From positions 1 to 18,591 of the forward strand of contig JAFMSA010000014.1 in assembly GCA_017353855.1 (NCBI GenBank): a DNA stretch of 18,591 nt. The letters run 5' to 3'. The notes under the pieces are model-generated. The model was not told where the DNA came from and did not search any database. It saw only the letters and a program-made list of their open reading frames with translations. Position numbers and translations under genes: made by a program. Position 1 is the first letter of the stretch. Each line of letters opens with the position of its first letter. This DNA is from Alphaproteobacteria bacterium (lineage in GTDB: Bacteria > Pseudomonadota > Alphaproteobacteria > ATCC43930 > CGMCC-115725). Of the stretch, positions 8,378 through 16,538 are shown one piece after another.

Positions 8378-8723
8378 GGGCGCCTTGCGAACACCCGCTG
8401 GTATTTCAGCATCCTGAGCCCGCGCCGGTACAATCTGCCGGCAGCATATCGACGGATAGGGACGACCGTTAGCGGATGGATCGGTTAATTGTATGTCGCG
8501 GCCTGGCCTCCGGGGCCGCAGCAAGCGCGACGCCGGGGGGTTGCGGAACGAGCCGACCCTCCATGAGGGTGGGCGGGAATTGCACCTCCCGACGGTCTTT
8601 CTTCTTACATTCTGAGGAGCGCCGCAGGGCGGCTCTCAAACCTACGCATGACCGTCCTGCTGCTCGCAGCTCGGACGACCAAATCTTGGAACGACAGCGC
8701 GCGAGTTTCTCAAGGGAACACCG
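8378..8723. other. Leader region of the enolase-superfamily gene
   Basis: No gene is supported. It contains a perfect 6-bp hairpin with a 3-nt loop, ACCCTC-CAT-GAGGGT at 8556-8570, without a T-tract, and a second imperfect GC-rich hairpin around 8617-8640. Both could sit in the 5' leader of the following gene. I recognise no known riboswitch class in it. Confidence 0.35.
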
Positions 8724-9914
8724 ATGAAGATCGTCAAAGTCGAAGACCTGCATTGTGACGCCGGTTGGCGCGTCAATTCGTTCCTCAAGATCATCACTGA
8801 CGACGGGGTCGTCGGCTGGGCGGAATATATGGAGGGATACGGAGCGCAGGGCCTGACCGGAGTCATTCATAAGCTCGCCGAACGCTTTTTGATCGGGCAG
8901 GACCCGCGGCCCGTCGAGCGGATCAGCGCCTTTCTTTATGCGGCTACGCGGCAGGCACCGGGCGGCATCAATCAGCAGGCGATCGGCGCGATCGAGAACG
9001 CGCTTGTCGATATAAAGGCCAAGGCACTGGGTGTGCCAGTGTACGAGATGCTCGGCGGTCCGGTGCGCGACCGGCTGCAGCTCTACTGGTCCCACTGCGG
9101 CACTTACCGCGCTCGCTATGCCGAACGGATCAAGGAATGGACGGGTGCCGATCCGGTGCGTTCGCTCCGTGACTTGGTGCAGCTGGGTGAAGAGGTCGCG
9201 CGGCGTGGTTTCAAGGGGCTAAAAACCAATGTGATCCGCTTTGACGGCGAGCGCCCCTATATTCACGGGCCCGGCACCAACGCTGCTCCCGGTTACCCCG
9301 AGCTTAATATAGACAGCCGCATCGTCGAGGCGGCGGTTCAACAGCTCGAAGCGCTTCGCCAGGGCGCCGGGCCCCATATCGGGCTCCACCTCGATACCAA
9401 CTTCAACTACAAAACCGACGGCTACATCAGGCTGGCGCGCGCGCTCGAGCCGTTGGACCTCACTTGGCTGGAAATCGACACTTATGATCCGACTGCACTC
9501 GCGCTGATACGCCGCTCGGCGCGGGTGCCGATCGCCTCATGCGAGTCGCTCTACGGCCGCCGTCAGTACCGCCCGTTCTTCGAGCATCAGGCGGTCGATG
9601 CTGCCATTATTGACGTGGCGTGGAACGGAATCCTGGAGTCGGCAAAGATCGCTGCTATGGCCGACGCCTTCGAAGTCAACGTCGCACCCCACAATTTTAA
9701 TGGGCATCTCGGTTCGCTGATCAGCGCGCATCTGTGCGCCGCCGTCCCGAATTTCCGGATCATGGAAATCGACATCGACGACATCCTTTGGAAAGACGCC
9801 ATCGTGACGGCCCCACCGGTCATCGAGGACGGCGATTTGCTGATCCCGACCGGCCCCGGCTGGGGTGCGGATGTCAACGAGGATTTCGTGCGCACGCACC
9901 CGCCTCGGCGCTGA
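8724..9914 (+). CDS. Mandelate racemase/muconate lactonizing (enolase-superfamily) protein, acid-sugar-dehydratase-like
   Basis: A Mg-dependent enolase-superfamily enzyme that abstracts the proton alpha to a carboxylate, causing racemisation, dehydration or lactone chemistry. The 396-residue protein has the N-terminal capping domain (VNSFLKIITDDGVVGWAE) and the C-terminal barrel. The visible active site is Lys167 (GLKTN), metal ligands Asp224 (LHLDTNFNY), Glu250 (WLEIDTYD) and Glu274 (ASCESLYG), then Asp297 and His323 (VAPHNFNGH), which can form the His-Asp dyad of the mandelate racemase group. APGGINQQAIGAIENALVDI is a typical 80s-90s helix. ATG 8724 is preceded by AAGGGAA at 7 nt. It shares orientation with the CoA-transferase gene 104 bp downstream and probably an operon. 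Which acid it uses cannot be told; sugar-acid dehydratase is the best guess. Confidence 0.9.
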   Translation: MKIVKVEDLHCDAGWRVNSFLKIITDDGVVGWAEYMEGYGAQGLTGVIHKLAERFLIGQDPRPVERISAFLYAATRQAPGGINQQAIGAIENALVDIKAKALGVPVYEMLGGPVRDRLQLYWSHCGTYRARYAERIKEWTGADPVRSLRDLVQLGEEVARRGFKGLKTNVIRFDGERPYIHGPGTNAAPGYPELNIDSRIVEAAVQQLEALRQGAGPHIGLHLDTNFNYKTDGYIRLARALEPLDLTWLEIDTYDPTALALIRRSARVPIASCESLYGRRQYRPFFEHQAVDAAIIDVAWNGILESAKIAAMADAFEVNVAPHNFNGHLGSLISAHLCAAVPNFRIMEIDIDDILWKDAIVTAPPVIEDGDLLIPTGPGWGADVNEDFVRTHPPRR

Positions 9915-10018
9915 CCGTCGCGGTCTGGAATTCCACTGATCCCCTTCATTGCGATTTCCCTCGCCTCGTCGACTGCGTTATCGTGGCGCGAATAACCGCA
10001 GAGCAGGAGTCGCAGGCA

Positions 10019-11248
10019 ATGGCGGTAAACCCGATTGATTTGGACCTTTTGCAGGGTATTCGGGTTGTCGACTTCACGCAGTTCGAAGCCGGCACATCCT
10101 GCACCGAGACGCTGGCCTGGATGGGAGCCGAAGTCGTCAAGGTGGAGAACCCGAAGACGGGCGATCCCGGACGTCGGCTGCAGCCCGGGCGGCCGGATAA
10201 CGATCCCTACTATTTCTTCATGTTCAACGCCAACAAGAAATCCGTGACAATCAACCTGAAGTCGCCGCGCGGCCTCGAGATCGTCAAGGAGATGCTCAAG
10301 AAAGCCGATGTTACCGTCGAGAATATGGCGCCCGGCACGATCGAGCGGCTGGGGCTCGGCTACGAGGTTGTGCGGGAGATCAATCCGGGGATCATCTACT
10401 GTCAGGTCAAAGGCTTCGGTGAGGGCAGCCCGTATCAGAACGGGCTCGCCTTCGACATGATCGCACAAGCAGCCGGCGGTCCTATCAGCGTTACCGGGGA
10501 ACCCGGGCGCCCGCCGGTGAAGCCCGGCCCGTCCTTTGGCGACACTGGAACCGGGATGCTGATGGCCATTACGTTGCTCGGTGCGCTCTACAGGCGCCAG
10601 ATCACAGGCCAAGGCAGGCGCCTGCAAATCGCGATGCAGGACGCCATGGTCCACTACATGCGCACTTGCTTCTCGACCCAGGCTCGCCTCGGCAAAGCAG
10701 CACCGCGTCGCGGCGGCAAGAGTGTCGGGGGCAACAACGCTCCCTCGGGGCTCTATCCTTGCAGGCCCGGCGGACCCAATGATTACGTCTACCTGACGAC
10801 CAGCCGCGCCAATCCGGAGCACTGGCGGCGTCTGCTGAAACTGATCGGACGTGAAGACCTCATCGGCGACCCGCGTTATGATACCGGCCAGGCGCGCCTG
10901 GAGCACGAGGCCGAGGTTGACGCGATCGTCAGCGAGTGGACCCGGCGACACACCAAAGAAGAGGCAATGCGCCTCGTCAGCGGCGTCGGGGTGCCCGCGG
11001 GCGCCGTCTTCGACACGATGGAGCTGCACACCGACCCAAATATGGAAGAGCGGGGCATCATGCAGATCATGCGCCACCCGCAGCATGGCGACTTCAAGAT
11101 GCCGGGCTGGCCCGTTCGGGTGGACGGCGCGCCGCCTCGGTTGCTGCCTGCCCCGATTCTGGGACAGCACAATGCGGAGATCCTGAGCGAGTGGCTCGGG
11201 ATTGACGCTGCGGAGGTCGAAGCACTGACGCGGGACGGCATTCTCTAA
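10019..11248 (+). CDS. CaiB/BaiF (family III) CoA transferase
   Basis: Family III CoA transferases move CoA between carboxylic acids through a covalent aspartyl intermediate. The 409-residue protein starts LLQGIRVVDFTQFEAGTSCT and has AWMGAEVVKVENP, then ANKKSVTINLKSPRG and the nucleophile region PSFGDTGTGM, in which Asp175 corresponds to the catalytic Asp of formyl-CoA transferase. C-terminal features include VPAGAVFDTMEL and ILGQHNAEIL. The ATG at 10019 has AGGAG 9 nt upstream; the frame can be read back to 9734 but that would overlap the preceding gene, and the family's usual N-terminus begins here. Co-directional with the enolase-superfamily gene and followed by a strong terminator. The acid activated is unknown; a product of the upstream enzyme is a reasonable inference. 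Confidence 0.93.
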   Translation: MAVNPIDLDLLQGIRVVDFTQFEAGTSCTETLAWMGAEVVKVENPKTGDPGRRLQPGRPDNDPYYFFMFNANKKSVTINLKSPRGLEIVKEMLKKADVTVENMAPGTIERLGLGYEVVREINPGIIYCQVKGFGEGSPYQNGLAFDMIAQAAGGPISVTGEPGRPPVKPGPSFGDTGTGMLMAITLLGALYRRQITGQGRRLQIAMQDAMVHYMRTCFSTQARLGKAAPRRGGKSVGGNNAPSGLYPCRPGGPNDYVYLTTSRANPEHWRRLLKLIGREDLIGDPRYDTGQARLEHEAEVDAIVSEWTRRHTKEEAMRLVSGVGVPAGAVFDTMELHTDPNMEERGIMQIMRHPQHGDFKMPGWPVRVDGAPPRLLPAPILGQHNAEILSEWLGIDAAEVEALTRDGIL

Positions 11249-11268
11249 CGTCTCCTGTCCATCCAGTC

Positions 11269-11301
11269 GGCCCCCGCCCTGACCCGGCGGGGGCCTTTTT
11301 T
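11269..11301 (+). terminator. Rho-independent terminator after the CoA transferase
   Basis: Perfect 10-bp GC stem GGCCCCCGCC/GGCGGGGGCC (11269-11278 and 11286-11295) with a 7-nt loop, directly followed by six T. It starts 20 nt after the CoA-transferase stop. It ends only 14 nt before the start codon of the next gene, which is on the same strand. Confidence 0.93.
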
Positions 11302-11315
11302 GCCCGGAGCTGCGA

Positions 11316-12227
11316 TTGCGCCTACGCCTCCTAGAGAACCACCGGTTCGTGCTTTACGCGCCGTTTTACGCAGCGCATGCGATCGGCGCCTATTTCGCCG
11401 AAGGGCTCGCAGTCGACCTCCTGCCGTCACCAGGTATCGGGCTTGCCGAGCAAGCCTTGCTCGACGGCACAGTCGACGTCCTCTGGGCCGGGCCGATGCG
11501 GGTCATGAAGCACCATGACGACAATCCGGGTTCGGCGCTTGTCTGCATAGCAGAAATTGTCTGCCGCGACCCTTTCTCGATCGTCGGCCAGCGCCCCAAT
11601 CCGGATTTCCGGCTTGCGGATCTTGCTTCGATGCGCTTTGCCACGGTCAGCGAAGTGCCCACTCCCTGGCTGTGCCTGCAGGCGGATTTGCGGCAGGCGG
11701 GAATAGATGTGAAACGGCTCGATAGGATTTCCGATTGCAGTATGGCTGATAATGTGAGCGCATTGCGCGAGAAGCGCCTCGATGCCGCGCAGCTTTTTGA
11801 ACCATTTGTCGAGGAGGCGCTGGCCTCGCGAATTGGCCACCTATGGGATGCGGCGAGCGCGCGCGGTCGGACCACTTACACAGCCTTTGTAACGACGCGA
11901 GATCGGCTGGTCCGCGATCCTGAACCACTCCTGCGCCTCGTCAGAGCAATCCACCGGACGCAACAGTGGATCCATGCGCAGTCTGCACCGGAGATCGCTG
12001 CGGCCATCACTTCGTTCTTCCCGACGCTCGATCGTCATTTGCTGGCCCGGGCGCTGGCACGCTATCAGGCGCAGCGGGTTTGGGGAGCGGACCCTGTGCT
12101 TCCTGAGGATGGCTTCAATCGCCTCAGGGAAAGTCTCGTTTCCAGCGGCTTCCTTCGCCAGCCCGTTGGCTACGAGGCCTGCGTCGACAACAGCATCGCC
12201 TGCCGGGTCATTGCGCGGAGTGAATGA
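11316..12227 (+). CDS. NMT1/THI5-like (SsuA/TauA-type) substrate-binding protein without signal peptide
   Basis: A 303-residue periplasmic-binding-protein fold related to NMT1/THI5 and to the nitrate/sulfonate/taurine ABC binding proteins. Recognisable are FVLYAPFYAAHAIGAYFAEG and VDLLPSPGIGLAEQALLDGT near the N-terminus, then DVLWAGPMRVMKHHDD, and the middle EVPTPWLCLQADLRQAGIDV. There is no signal peptide: the fold begins almost at residue 1 (MRLRLLENHRF). TTG 11316 has CGGAG 7 nt upstream; there is no in-frame ATG upstream before the terminator. No ABC permease or ATPase is beside it. Cytoplasmic members may bind a ligand or act as THI5-like enzymes, but the histidine/cysteine pattern of true HMP-phosphate synthase is not evident. 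Function is uncertain. Confidence 0.78.
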   Translation: MRLRLLENHRFVLYAPFYAAHAIGAYFAEGLAVDLLPSPGIGLAEQALLDGTVDVLWAGPMRVMKHHDDNPGSALVCIAEIVCRDPFSIVGQRPNPDFRLADLASMRFATVSEVPTPWLCLQADLRQAGIDVKRLDRISDCSMADNVSALREKRLDAAQLFEPFVEEALASRIGHLWDAASARGRTTYTAFVTTRDRLVRDPEPLLRLVRAIHRTQQWIHAQSAPEIAAAITSFFPTLDRHLLARALARYQAQRVWGADPVLPEDGFNRLRESLVSSGFLRQPVGYEACVDNSIACRVIARSE

Positions 12228-12605
12228 TCAGGCGTGACCGACACAGTGCTGTGCTGCAGGTGCACAGCGATTCGCCGGTACTCTCGGCGCGCGGGAATCG
12301 GAGGGCCAAAACGGAGCGAATGCACCGCTGAGCGTCAACGCCGTTCCAGTCGGGACAGGCGCCCAAGCGCGTGTAAATCCCAGATCGTGAAACCGACCGA
12401 ACTCTCCGACAACGCAACGACATCAGTTCTTTCAGCGGGCGACAGCAGCCGGATTGCGACACTACGCCAGGCCGTCAACCGCCATTAAAGCGCAACAAAT
12501 TCGGGCTCACGGTCTTTTTTCGATGCGTCAATTCCTCTATTTATCGAAGCATGCCATTCAGTATTGTCACGGTGGGTATTGGGGAGACGAGGAGGGAGAA
12601 AAGCG
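12228..12605. other. Non-coding stretch with a small hairpin
   Basis: No gene is supported. A 7-bp hairpin GCTGTGC/GCACAGC (12248-12254 and 12262-12268) lies 20 nt after the binding-protein stop; it could end transcription but has no T-tract. The right end, from about 12520, is relatively AT-rich and is probably the promoter of the next gene. Confidence 0.4.
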
Positions 12606-13085
12606 ATGGCTACAGCGGACGAAATCGGACGGGAAAAGCAGCGCATCTCCGACAGGCTGGCGCGGCTTGATGTCGAGCGCACAAGGCTCGCCGATCAGCT
12701 CAATGAGCTGGAGATCACCGAGCGCGTTCTGACGCGCTTCGGCGGGAAAGCAGACACGGCCGAGAGACGCCGAGGACGCCCGGTAAGAACTGCACCGGCC
12801 GCGGCTGCAAGGAGTCAGCGGCGGGCCCGGGGCGGCCGGCCGGCCCCGGACGTGTCGCTCAGCGACGCAACCTTGAAAGCAGTCCAGGCATATGGCGAGG
12901 GCGCAACAGCCAACGAAGTCATGAGCTACCTTACGCGGGAGCTCGGAATGACGGTCAGGCCAAACCACCTCGGCATTGCGCTGCAGCGGCACCGCCGAGC
13001 CGGGCGGCTCGAAAACCGAGATCAGAAGTGGTACCTGCCGCTTGCAACGCAAGAAGCCGCGGAGCAGTCACTAATGACAGGCTGA
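12606..13085 (+). CDS. Coiled-coil/AT-hook-like small DNA-binding protein
   Basis: A 159-residue protein of a type common among rhizobial hypotheticals. Residues 3-45 (IGREKQRISDRLARLDVER and on) are a charged heptad helix expected to form a coiled coil and drive dimerisation. Two basic arginine-glycine motifs, RRGRP (55-59) and RGGRP (75-79), resemble AT-hooks that enter the minor groove. Residues about 85-145 (SLSDATLKAVQAYGEGATAN, then VRPNHLGIALQRHRRAGRLE and KWYLPL) look like a compact winged helix ending in a beta wing. Start at ATG 12606, with GAGGGAG about 7 nt upstream; an in-frame start at 12564 would only add a poor extension. It probably acts as a nucleoid-associated or regulatory protein. 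Specific targets are unknown. Confidence 0.75.
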   Translation: MATADEIGREKQRISDRLARLDVERTRLADQLNELEITERVLTRFGGKADTAERRRGRPVRTAPAAAARSQRRARGGRPAPDVSLSDATLKAVQAYGEGATANEVMSYLTRELGMTVRPNHLGIALQRHRRAGRLENRDQKWYLPLATQEAAEQSLMTG

Positions 13086-13259
13086 GGATAGCTCGGACGA
13101 GGTCAGCAGGAGCGGCGGCCCAGGCTGCAGAACGAAGCGCGTTCTCGGTCAGAGAAGGGTGCGTCGCGTTCCCACAAACTGTGGGACCTCATGGATGCAG
13201 GACTGCATCGGCGGCGAACGGGCAGCGGCGAGGATGGCTGCATAGCGGTGAAGATCCCG

Positions 13260-14225
13260 CTAACCGCCAATCTTCAACAGCCGTTTCGCGTTGCCGTTTA
13301 ACAGCTTCTCCTTGTCCTCGGCGCATAGCGGCAGCGTCTGCGTCCATTTGGTCCCGGGCGGGTTATCGACGAACGGGTAGTCGACCGAGAACAGAATTCG
13401 ATCGATTCCCAATTCCATCATGCAGCACAGCAAGGCCGCATCGGAAAAGAATCCGCTCGTCGTTATGTAGAAGTGGTCGCAGAAAACATCGCGGAAAGAT
13501 TTACCCCCCCTGCCGTCGCGCGCCAGTCCCATACTGATGCGCCAGAGGTAAAAGGGTAGGCCTTCGCCAAGATGGCCCAGAATAATCTTTAGACGGGGAT
13601 AGGCGTCGAACACGCCGCTCAACACGAGGCGTACGCCCTGCGTCGCGGTCTCGACCGTGAAACCCCAGGCGGCGCGCAACAGCGAGGGGTGTTGCGCGAT
13701 ATAATCCTTGTAATAAACGTCGATTACCGCCGGATGCGGTATCGAAGGGTGCATGTATAGCGGGACGTCGAGCGCTTCCGCCCGCTCGAAGATCGGCCAG
13801 AAGCGCTTGTCGTCAAGGAAAAGCCCATTGGTCAACCCGTTCACCAAGGCGCCCCTGAAGCCGTAGCGCGTGACCGTCCGCTCGAGCTCGTCGGCCGCCG
13901 CTTTGGGATCGGGCGTAGGAAGTGCGGCAAAAGCAGCAAAACGGTCGGGATGTGCACTAACCGCCTCGTTCAGGCGATCATTGGCTCGGCGTGCCAGCGG
14001 AACAGCTGTCTCGGCATCGAGCTTCTGCAGTCCGGGGTTGGCGAGCGACAGCACCTGCAGGTCGATTCCCGCCTCGTCCATTTCTCTCAGCCGCAGCTCC
14101 CCTAAATCGTCGAGGCGCTCAACGATGCGCGGCGCATTGGTGGCATCCAACCCGGTTATGTGCTCTTTGACTTCCGGATCGAAGTAATGCTCCTCCAGAG
14201 CAATAATGAACGGCTTCTCGGCCAC
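13260..14225 (-). CDS. Amidohydrolase-2 family decarboxylase, gamma-resorcylate/5-carboxyvanillate type
   Basis: A member of the metal-dependent decarboxylases of the amidohydrolase superfamily (ACMSD, gamma-resorcylate decarboxylase, LigW), which remove CO2 from hydroxybenzoates or related acids without an organic cofactor. Counted from the GTG at 14225 (321 aa), the expected active site is complete: Glu11-x-His13 (ALEEHYF), His159 (LYMHPSIP), His218 and Glu221 (ILGHLGEGLP) and Asp282 (FSVDYPF). TTSGFFSDA and RLLKIGG also match. A longer GTG start at 14258 exists, but 14225 has GGGAG 6 nt upstream and gives the family's usual N-terminus. It is flanked by gene-poor DNA on its 5' side and stands alone. 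The closest known activities are gamma-resorcylate and 5-carboxyvanillate decarboxylases; the true substrate is not determinable. Confidence 0.88.
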   Translation of the reverse strand: MAEKPFIIALEEHYFDPEVKEHITGLDATNAPRIVERLDDLGELRLREMDEAGIDLQVLSLANPGLQKLDAETAVPLARRANDRLNEAVSAHPDRFAAFAALPTPDPKAAADELERTVTRYGFRGALVNGLTNGLFLDDKRFWPIFERAEALDVPLYMHPSIPHPAVIDVYYKDYIAQHPSLLRAAWGFTVETATQGVRLVLSGVFDAYPRLKIILGHLGEGLPFYLWRISMGLARDGRGGKSFRDVFCDHFYITTSGFFSDAALLCCMMELGIDRILFSVDYPFVDNPPGTKWTQTLPLCAEDKEKLLNGNAKRLLKIGG

Positions 14226-15034
14226 TGCCCTCTCCCTGATTAATCTCGCACCGCTCACAGTCCAGTTAACATGGAATCATGCAACATCAGCCATGTTTGG
14301 CCTTCTTCACCCCGGGGACTTACCGCTCCCGAAAACCCCGCCGGAGTCGGTGCGGGAACATCTCCGTCGCCGACAATGCCGGCGCGCTTGCTATCAACCG
14401 GCGAGGCACCGATAATCCTGACCACTACGAAAACGCCGGTCATGCCTACCACATTCGTGTGACGTACGCGAGATGCCTCGCAAGCGGGGACGGCAAGGTT
14501 CGATAGCACGCGCTTCCTCCGTTACGCGGCATCCGTCCGTGCCGCCGCGCCTTTCGCCGAAGCTCTTCCTCGTCAGCGGTTGAAGAGCCGCAGTGCCAAT
14601 GGCACATCGACGATCGCGCCTTCCCTGCGTCGCGTTTGCTGCGGGATTTTATAGAGACGACCAGCCTGTTCTCGCGAGTGGAACGAGCCTCGCCGCCGGA
14701 AACCGGGAGCCATTCCTCAAGCATGCCGTTCGAATGCGCCGGCGGCGCTTCAGCCGAGAATGGCGGCACCCTTGAAGATCGGCCGTTCGGCCGCGAGGCC
14801 CGTTAATTTCCCCGGCCTTGCGAGTGCAAGCCGGCGATCGCCGGTACCTGCGCGAGCGCCTGATCCTTGGAGATGCCCAGCTGCTATGCCCTTCGCGGGC
14901 CGGGTTGCCGGGGACTGCGGGACACGGTTGGCTTTGCGCAGCCCCTCTGTCCTGTGCCCCTTCTTCTCCGTGGTGATTTCGTTTGCGGGCTCGGCGGCGC
15001 AATGTGCAGCGAGGCCCCAGAAGCAATCTTCTGT

Positions 15035-15049
15035 CAGACTGTCAGTCTG
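15035..15049. promoter_or_regulatory. TetR-type operator-like palindrome
   Basis: CAGACTG-T-CAGTCTG has perfect 7-bp arms around one base. It overlaps a direct repeat of CTGTCAG and is followed within 65 bp by two more GAGTCAGA copies (15051-15058 and 15087-15094). Its size and shape are those of TetR-family operators. No TetR gene is in the window. It lies 115 bp upstream of the ATG at 15164. Confidence 0.45.
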
Positions 15050-15163
15050 CGAGTCAGAAATCTGCGAGACCCTACAGACTTTCGCGGAGTCAGACGTTGT
15101 AGACATGCCGCTCCGCATCAGGGCGCATTGCCGGTTCTTACTGATCGGTCACTGGAGCAGGCG

Positions 15164-15199
15164 ATGAAGCTCGGCATTTATTACGTATTGCTAATGCCT
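15164..15199 (+). pseudogene. Possible truncated start of an LLM-class flavin-dependent oxidoreductase
   Basis: GGAG stands 7 nt before an ATG, and the first 12 codons read MKLGIYYVLLMP. This resembles the first beta strand of luciferase-like (LLM) flavin monooxygenases, which often begin MKxGxFY. After that the frame continues into sequence with no family resemblance and then runs antisense over the reductase gene. The similarity is short, so this is only a suggestion of a gene cut off soon after its start. Confidence 0.2.
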
Positions 15200-15299
15200 T
15201 CCACGGTAAACGCGACTTCCTCAGCTCCCAATACCTGCGCCATGCGCACGCATGTCTTGGGTCAGGCTTCCAGTCTCGCATCGAACCCGCCACTTTTCT

Positions 15300-16538
15300 T
15301 TAATGCCTCGCGGATCCGCGAATGTGGGCGCGCAAATCGTAATCGAGGTCGGCAGCCTGCTCCGGTGCCAGCCGGGGCTCGCCGGCCAGCATTCTACGTG
15401 CCGCGACATGGTCAGACGTCCGGTTGACGGATTCGACGCCTATCAAACGGCCGGCTCTGTAACAGAAGACCGAAAAACTGCGGCTGGCGGGCTCGCCGCG
15501 GACGACGGATTGATCGTGACCCACGGTGATACCGGCTATCTGCAATTTGAGATCGCCCTGGTCGCTCCAGAACCAGGGCACTTTCTCGTAAGGCTCCGGC
15601 CGTCCGGCGAGACGCGCGGCGACGCACCGGCCCTGGTCGACCGCATTCTGCACCGATTCGAGACGGACCCGGCCACCGGCAAAAGGAGTTGGAAAATTGG
15701 CACAATCGCCAATCGCGAAGATCGCCGGATCGCTCGTGACGAGATGCTCGTCGACGACGATGCCGTTGTCGACAGGGAGACCGGCCGCACCGGCGAGCTC
15801 GGTATTGGGAATAACTCCGATACAGATCAGCACGAGGTCAGCGGACAAGCGCCTTCCATCGGTCGTTTCGACCGCGGCAACCCGACCGCCTTCGCCGAGG
15901 ATCCGGGCTACTCCGGTGCCCAGTGAGAATTCAGCCCCCCAACGGATATGCGCTTCAGTGAAAAAACGGGCGACGGTCTGCGACACCACACGGCCCATCG
16001 GGTGATGGGTGATCTCGAGTATGTGGACATTTGCGCCCCGGGCCATCGCGACCGAGGCAAATTCAAGGCCAATGAAGCCTGCGCCAACGACAACGACGTC
16101 GCGGGCCTCATTCAGTCGCTGCCGAAGAGTGTTGGCGTCGGCCAGCGTGCGCAAGGGTAGCACGCCATCGAGCTCGGATCCCGGCACGCGAAGCGGCCGA
16201 TACCGCGCACCGGTGGCGAAGACGAGATGATCCCAGGACATCTGGAGACCCGAGGCCAGACTGAGGCGGCGCTCCACGCGATCGATTCCGGTCACGGCAT
16301 CGCCGCAGACGAGCTCGATGTGCTGTTTGGCGTAAAACTCGGAGGGTCGCAGCCACAACTCGTCGACACCCGCCTCACCGGCCAGGTAAGTCTTCGAAAG
16401 CGGCGGCCGCTGATACGGCGGCACCGGTTCGTCGCCGATCAGCACGACGCGACCGGCGAACCCCTCCTGATGTAACGACGCCGCAACCTGGAAACCGGCC
16501 TGACCCGAGCCGACGACCGCAACGACCCGATCCGCCAT
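15300..16538 (-). CDS. FAD-dependent ferredoxin/putidaredoxin reductase
   Basis: An NAD(P)H:ferredoxin reductase of the putidaredoxin/rhodocoxin reductase type that passes electrons from NADH through FAD to a [2Fe-2S] ferredoxin. The 412-residue protein has GSGQAG (10-15) binding FAD, PYQRPPLSK (41-49), the ATG motif (108-110), GAGFIG (152-157) binding NADH, and the second FAD motif FAIGDCAN (274-281), followed by VPWFWSDQ (320-327), a family hallmark. Its ATG overlaps the ferredoxin stop codon by one base (TGATG), so translation is coupled and the two are partners. In related clusters the final acceptor is a cytochrome P450 or a Rieske oxygenase; neither is in the window. Confidence 0.95.
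   Translation of the reverse strand: MADRVVAVVGSGQAGFQVAASLHQEGFAGRVVLIGDEPVPPYQRPPLSKTYLAGEAGVDELWLRPSEFYAKQHIELVCGDAVTGIDRVERRLSLASGLQMSWDHLVFATGARYRPLRVPGSELDGVLPLRTLADANTLRQRLNEARDVVVVGAGFIGLEFASVAMARGANVHILEITHHPMGRVVSQTVARFFTEAHIRWGAEFSLGTGVARILGEGGRVAAVETTDGRRLSADLVLICIGVIPNTELAGAAGLPVDNGIVVDEHLVTSDPAIFAIGDCANFPTPFAGGRVRLESVQNAVDQGRCVAARLAGRPEPYEKVPWFWSDQGDLKLQIAGITVGHDQSVVRGEPASRSFSVFCYRAGRLIGVESVNRTSDHVAARRMLAGEPRLAPEQAADLDYDLRAHIRGSARH

Larger units (their letters stand above)
14226..15299. other. Long gene-poor stretch, possible decay zone
   Basis: About 1.07 kb in which no frame on either strand matches a family I know. Overlapping frames of 60-190 codons occur but lack domains. 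It holds a 15-bp palindrome (15035-15049) and, at 15164, a well-initiated short reading frame resembling the first residues of a flavin-dependent monooxygenase. Taken together this looks like a promoter plus a truncated gene in degraded sequence, which is inference. Confidence 0.4.

Noticed and set aside
8490..8723. Possible riboswitch in the leader of the enolase-superfamily gene
   Set aside because: Two hairpins are visible but no conserved core of a known riboswitch class could be recognised by eye.
9734..10018. N-terminal extension of the CoA transferase back to 9734
   Set aside because: It overlaps the enolase-superfamily gene in another frame; AGGAG before the ATG at 10019 and the family's usual N-terminus support the shorter protein.
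9587..11170. A 527-codon minus-strand frame across the CoA transferase
   Set aside because: It is antisense to two genes with clear active-site motifs and has no recognisable domain.
15181..15243. Minus-strand peptide MAQVLGAEEVAFTVEGISNT followed by two stops
   Set aside because: Only about 20 codons, with a stop upstream and no family match; too short to call even as a remnant.
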